Below, one piece after another: positions 5,240 through 7,511 of a stretch of 7,511 bases of DNA. The position numbers were made by a program, and so were the translations under genes. The notes below the pieces were generated by a model that worked only from the letters and a program-made list of their open reading frames with translations, had not been told where the DNA came from and made no database searches. The first letter of the stretch is position 1. Each line of letters opens with the position of its first letter. Source of the stretch: Desulfovibrio sp. (GTDB lineage: Bacteria; Desulfobacterota; Desulfovibrionia; Desulfovibrionales; Desulfovibrionaceae); contig JAISXC010000191.1 of assembly GCA_031270875.1 (NCBI GenBank), positions 1 through 7,511 of the forward strand. Reading direction: 5' to 3'.

Positions 5240-5665
5240 TTAGGCGGCGTCTCCATCAGGTTCAGGCGACTTTTCCGTGAGTTCCGATGCGGCGGCTTTT
5301 TGCTCCCTGGCTTCCGCCTTGGCCTTTTTGACGCGCGGGGTGCCGGTTCTTGACACCAGAAATTTACTGACCGAGGCCGTGCGGTGCGTGCATTCCTGTT
5401 TCAGACATTTTGTCGGGCATTTTTCCACGCAAACCGAACAGTACACGCAGAGGAAAGGATCATACTCCCAGCGTCCGGCTTTGGAATCCACCGCGATAGC
5501 GCCGGTGGGGCAGAGGCGGGCGCATGACGAGCAGAAGATGCATTCTTCCACCGCGTTGTGTATGCGCCCCCGGTACGCCGGAAACGGCGCGCGGTCCTCA
5601 AACGGATAAAGGCGCGTGGCCGGCCTGTTGGACAAATTGCGAAGCACGTTTTTGAGCATATACAT
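5240..5665 (-). CDS. echF: Ech hydrogenase subunit EchF (2[4Fe-4S] ferredoxin-like)
   Basis: A 141-residue iron-sulfur subunit that passes electrons between soluble ferredoxin and the small subunit EchC of the membrane-bound, energy-converting [NiFe] hydrogenase. Two complete [4Fe-4S] motifs are visible: C42-x2-C45-x2-C48-x3-C52-P and C73-x2-C76-x2-C79-x3-C83-P. The N-terminus (MLKNVLRNL) is like that of NuoI/EchF proteins. After residue 95 there is a charged Lys/Ala/Glu-rich tail with no recognised role. The start ATG at 5665 is five bases after the echE stop. Its ribosome binding site GAGAGG (5679-5674) lies in the last codons of echE, which implies coupling. It is the last ech gene; no convincing terminator is seen between its stop and the phage remnant. 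Confidence 0.93.
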   Translation of the reverse strand: MYMLKNVLRNLSNRPATRLYPFEDRAPFPAYRGRIHNAVEECIFCSSCARLCPTGAIAVDSKAGRWEYDPFLCVYCSVCVEKCPTKCLKQECTHRTASVSKFLVSRTGTPRVKKAKAEAREQKAAASELTEKSPEPDGDAA

Positions 5666-5670
5666 AACGT

Positions 5671-6750
5671 CTACCTCTCAGTACAGGAAATGCACGGGTC
5701 AATGCTCAGCACAATCACGGGAACGTCAGGGAGCTTGCAGCCGGGCAGCATGTGGAGCAGAGGGGGGATATTGGCAAAGGTGGGCGTGCGTACACGCATG
5801 CGCTCCAGCATCTTGGTGCCGTTGCCGCGGACATAATAAAACAGTTCGCCGCGGGGCTGTTCCACGCGGAAAACGGATTCTCCGTCAGGGGTGCCCGGCA
5901 GCTTGACCGTCAGTTCAGACTCTGGGAGACGGTTCAAGGCTTCGCGGACAAGGGCGACAGAGTGCAGGGTTTCGTAAAAGCGTACTTTGGACCGGGCGTA
6001 GCAGTCGCCGTCCTGCTCCACAACAGGCACAAAATTGAGATCCTTATAGGCGGCGTAGCCGTGCATGCGTTCATCGCACTCCCATCCGCTGCCGCGCAGG
6101 GTGGGGCCGACAGCGCCCAAAAGACGGGCGTCGTCCTTGGTCAAAACGCCTATGTCGCGCGTCCTCTCCTGCACGGTATAGTCATTCAGCATGGTTTTTG
6201 TCAGTTCGTGCATGCCCTTTTCTATTTCGTTCAGTTGGCTCAGCATCCAGCGTATCTGGTCGGGAATCAGGTCACGGCGCACGCCGCCCACGACATTGAT
6301 GGAGAGGATGACGCGGTTGCCGGCTGTGGCTTCGCAGATATCCATAACATGCTCTCGAATGCGCCAGAACTGGTGAAAGACGCTTTCAAAACCGAAGGCG
6401 TCCGCGAACAGGCCGAGCCAGAGCAGGTGGGAATGGATACGGTGCAGCTCAGACCAGATCACGCGCAAAAATTGGGCGCGCGGCGGGGCCGTGACGCCCA
6501 GCATGTCTTCAATGGCGTTGCAGTAACAGTTGGCGTGAATACAGGAACAGATGCCGCAGATGCGTTCCACCACAAAGACCATCTGGTTGAAATCCTTGGC
6601 GCGGACAAGACTTTCCAGGCCGCGGTGCACAAAGCCGAGTTGGGGCACAGCCTGCACCACATTCTCATCCTCCACCACGAACTTGATGTGCAGCGGCTCC
6701 GGCAGCACCGGATGCTGGGGGCCAAAGGGGATGACGGTGGTGCGGTTCAT
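5671..6750 (-). CDS. echE: Ech hydrogenase large (catalytic) subunit EchE
   Basis: A 359-residue [NiFe]-hydrogenase large subunit of the energy-converting group 4, related to NuoD of complex I. It carries the NiFe centre that interconverts protons and H2, coupled to ion translocation by the membrane subunits EchA and EchB. The N-terminal ligand motif RICGIC is at residues 63-68 (Cys 65 and 68), followed by His 72. The C-terminal motif DPCISCTER supplies Cys 353 and 356. FGPQHPVLPEPLHI (residues 9-22) and GFVHRGLE (39-46) are shared with NuoD-type proteins. The chain ends three residues after the last ligand cysteine, so there is no C-terminal extension to cleave. The ATG at 6750 overlaps the echD stop (ATGA) and has AGGAGG six bases upstream (6762-6757). 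Confidence 0.96.
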   Translation of the reverse strand: MNRTTVIPFGPQHPVLPEPLHIKFVVEDENVVQAVPQLGFVHRGLESLVRAKDFNQMVFVVERICGICSCIHANCYCNAIEDMLGVTAPPRAQFLRVIWSELHRIHSHLLWLGLFADAFGFESVFHQFWRIREHVMDICEATAGNRVILSINVVGGVRRDLIPDQIRWMLSQLNEIEKGMHELTKTMLNDYTVQERTRDIGVLTKDDARLLGAVGPTLRGSGWECDERMHGYAAYKDLNFVPVVEQDGDCYARSKVRFYETLHSVALVREALNRLPESELTVKLPGTPDGESVFRVEQPRGELFYYVRGNGTKMLERMRVRTPTFANIPPLLHMLPGCKLPDVPVIVLSIDPCISCTER

Positions 6751-7193
6751 TGCTGTCCTCCTTTGGAGCCTTTCAGGGGCACGTCAGCCCGCTTGACAGT
6801 CGTCATGGTGAAATACGGTCCCCGGGCGACCTCTCCCTCCAGATACATGGCGCCCTGGTAGTCCAGCGGCAACCCCTCAAAACGCACGCCGAACTGATCC
6901 TGCGTTTCGTTTTCAATCAACAGCGCGCAGAAATAGACGGAACTGATGCTGGGGATGGGCCGGTCTTTGTCCACCTCCATGCGCAGATGCGTCATGCGGG
7001 GCTGGGGAAAGAGATCGCAGGCGTGCCGCAGGTCTGTCAGGGTCAGATTCTCGTCAAAATGGTAATACAGGCGAAGGGTGCGTTCATCCAGCACGGTCTG
7101 CGATATGGTCACAAGGCGGTATTTCGCCTCAGCCAGACGCCGCACCTCGCCGAGCAGCGTTTCAGGGGTAACGGACACAGCTTCAAAAAACAT
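6747..7193 (-). CDS. echD: Ech hydrogenase subunit EchD (NuoC-like)
   Basis: A 148-residue peripheral subunit corresponding to the 30-kDa/NuoC subunit of complex I, which helps to join the large subunit to the complex. The family core is recognisable as ENETQDQFGVRFEGLPLDYQ near residues 100-120, matching the E-x-E-x-x-D-x-F-G pattern of NuoC. The preceding RPIPSISSVYFCA strand also fits. No cofactor motif is expected and none is seen. The ATG at 7193 has AAGGA (7205-7201) seven bases upstream. Its stop overlaps the echE start by four bases, showing translational coupling. The position between echC and echE is the standard ech order, which supports the assignment because EchD diverges more than its neighbours. 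Confidence 0.9.
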   Translation of the reverse strand: MFFEAVSVTPETLLGEVRRLAEAKYRLVTISQTVLDERTLRLYYHFDENLTLTDLRHACDLFPQPRMTHLRMEVDKDRPIPSISSVYFCALLIENETQDQFGVRFEGLPLDYQGAMYLEGEVARGPYFTMTTVKRADVPLKGSKGGQQ

Positions 7194-7236
7194 GGTTTCA
7201 TCCTTTTTGCCGGGATCAGCCCGCGTTTTTCAGTTG

Positions 7237-7511
7237 TTAGGCCCCGCTTTCGCCAAGGGCCGCCGCCGTGCCCGCCGCATCCTCGTCGCCGGGCATCAGC
7301 GCCGGTTCCGGCGCGGGGCCCATGCCCATTTTCGCCTTGAGCACGGCCAGCGCCGTCACAACGCCGTCAATGATGGCCTCGGGCTTGGGAGGACAGCCCG
7401 GCACAAAAACATCCACCGGAATGACGTTGTGCGCCCCGTTCAGGATATTATAGCTGCCCTTGAAAACGCCGCCGGAAAGATTGCACGCGCCGATGGAAAT
7501 AACGGCTTTCG
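7237..7511 (-). CDS. echC: Ech hydrogenase small subunit EchC, 3' part
   Basis: The last about 91 codons of the NuoB-like small subunit, which carries the [4Fe-4S] cluster next to the NiFe site and takes electrons from EchF. KAVISIGACNLSGGVFKG contains the third cluster cysteine, and VDVFVPGCPPKPEAIIDGV contains the fourth in the conserved PGCPP. After these come the helix VVTALAVLKAKMG and a low-complexity Ala/Pro/Gly/Glu-rich tail of about 30 residues. The gene enters from the right edge of the window, so the first two cysteines and the start are outside. The gap to echD is 43 bases. The family call is firm; EchC rather than another group 4 small subunit rests mainly on the following D-E-F order. 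Confidence 0.92.
   Translation of the reverse strand, partial: KAVISIGACNLSGGVFKGSYNILNGAHNVIPVDVFVPGCPPKPEAIIDGVVTALAVLKAKMGMGPAPEPALMPGDEDAAGTAAALGESGA

Noticed and set aside
5752..6861. Plus-strand open frame of 369 codons opposite echE and echD
   Set aside because: It is antisense to strongly conserved hydrogenase genes and shows no recognisable domain, so it is a by-product of GC-rich codon use.
1..7511. CRISPR array or retron-like structure
   Set aside because: No regularly spaced repeats, reverse transcriptase or Cas-like reading was found on either strand.

Overview
The window looks like a GC-rich chromosome of a Desulfovibrionaceae-type sulfate or sulfite reducer (Desulfovibrio/Bilophila-like). 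This rests on the Ech hydrogenase operon, a trmFO gene next to a Memo-family gene, and phage proteins of a style common in that family. The genus is an inference.

Two intact chromosomal blocks flank a scar. On the left (1-1868, + strand) are the 3' part of an AmmeMemoRadiSam system B (Memo-like) gene and a complete trmFO for folate-dependent tRNA U54 methylation. On the right (5240-7511, - strand) is the 3' part of an Ech-type, energy-converting [NiFe] hydrogenase operon in the order echC (partial), echD, echE, echF. It has tight spacing and good ribosome binding sites.

Between them (about 1950-5235) lies a graveyard of accessory DNA. From left to right it holds: a factor-independent terminator and a 58-aa excisionase-like HTH gene; tRNA-Arg(TCT); the C-terminal stub of a tyrosine integrase whose stop codon is formed by the tRNA 5' end; the 5' part of an IS630-type transposase with a frameshift at an A8 run; a small tandem-LuxR-HTH regulator with a frameshift, cut by the IS; the frameshifted C-terminal third of a class 3 aldehyde dehydrogenase, whose end overlaps the regulator start; and then, on the + strand, three prophage fragments. 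The first phage fragment ends in a domain resembling the PBECR-type nuclease domains of phage polyvalent proteins. The last one breaks off just before the end of echF.

The tRNA, integrase stub and excisionase-like gene suggest that the tRNA-Arg locus was an integration hot spot. Later IS insertion and deletions seem to have collapsed the elements. The tRNA, trmFO and ech genes themselves look intact.
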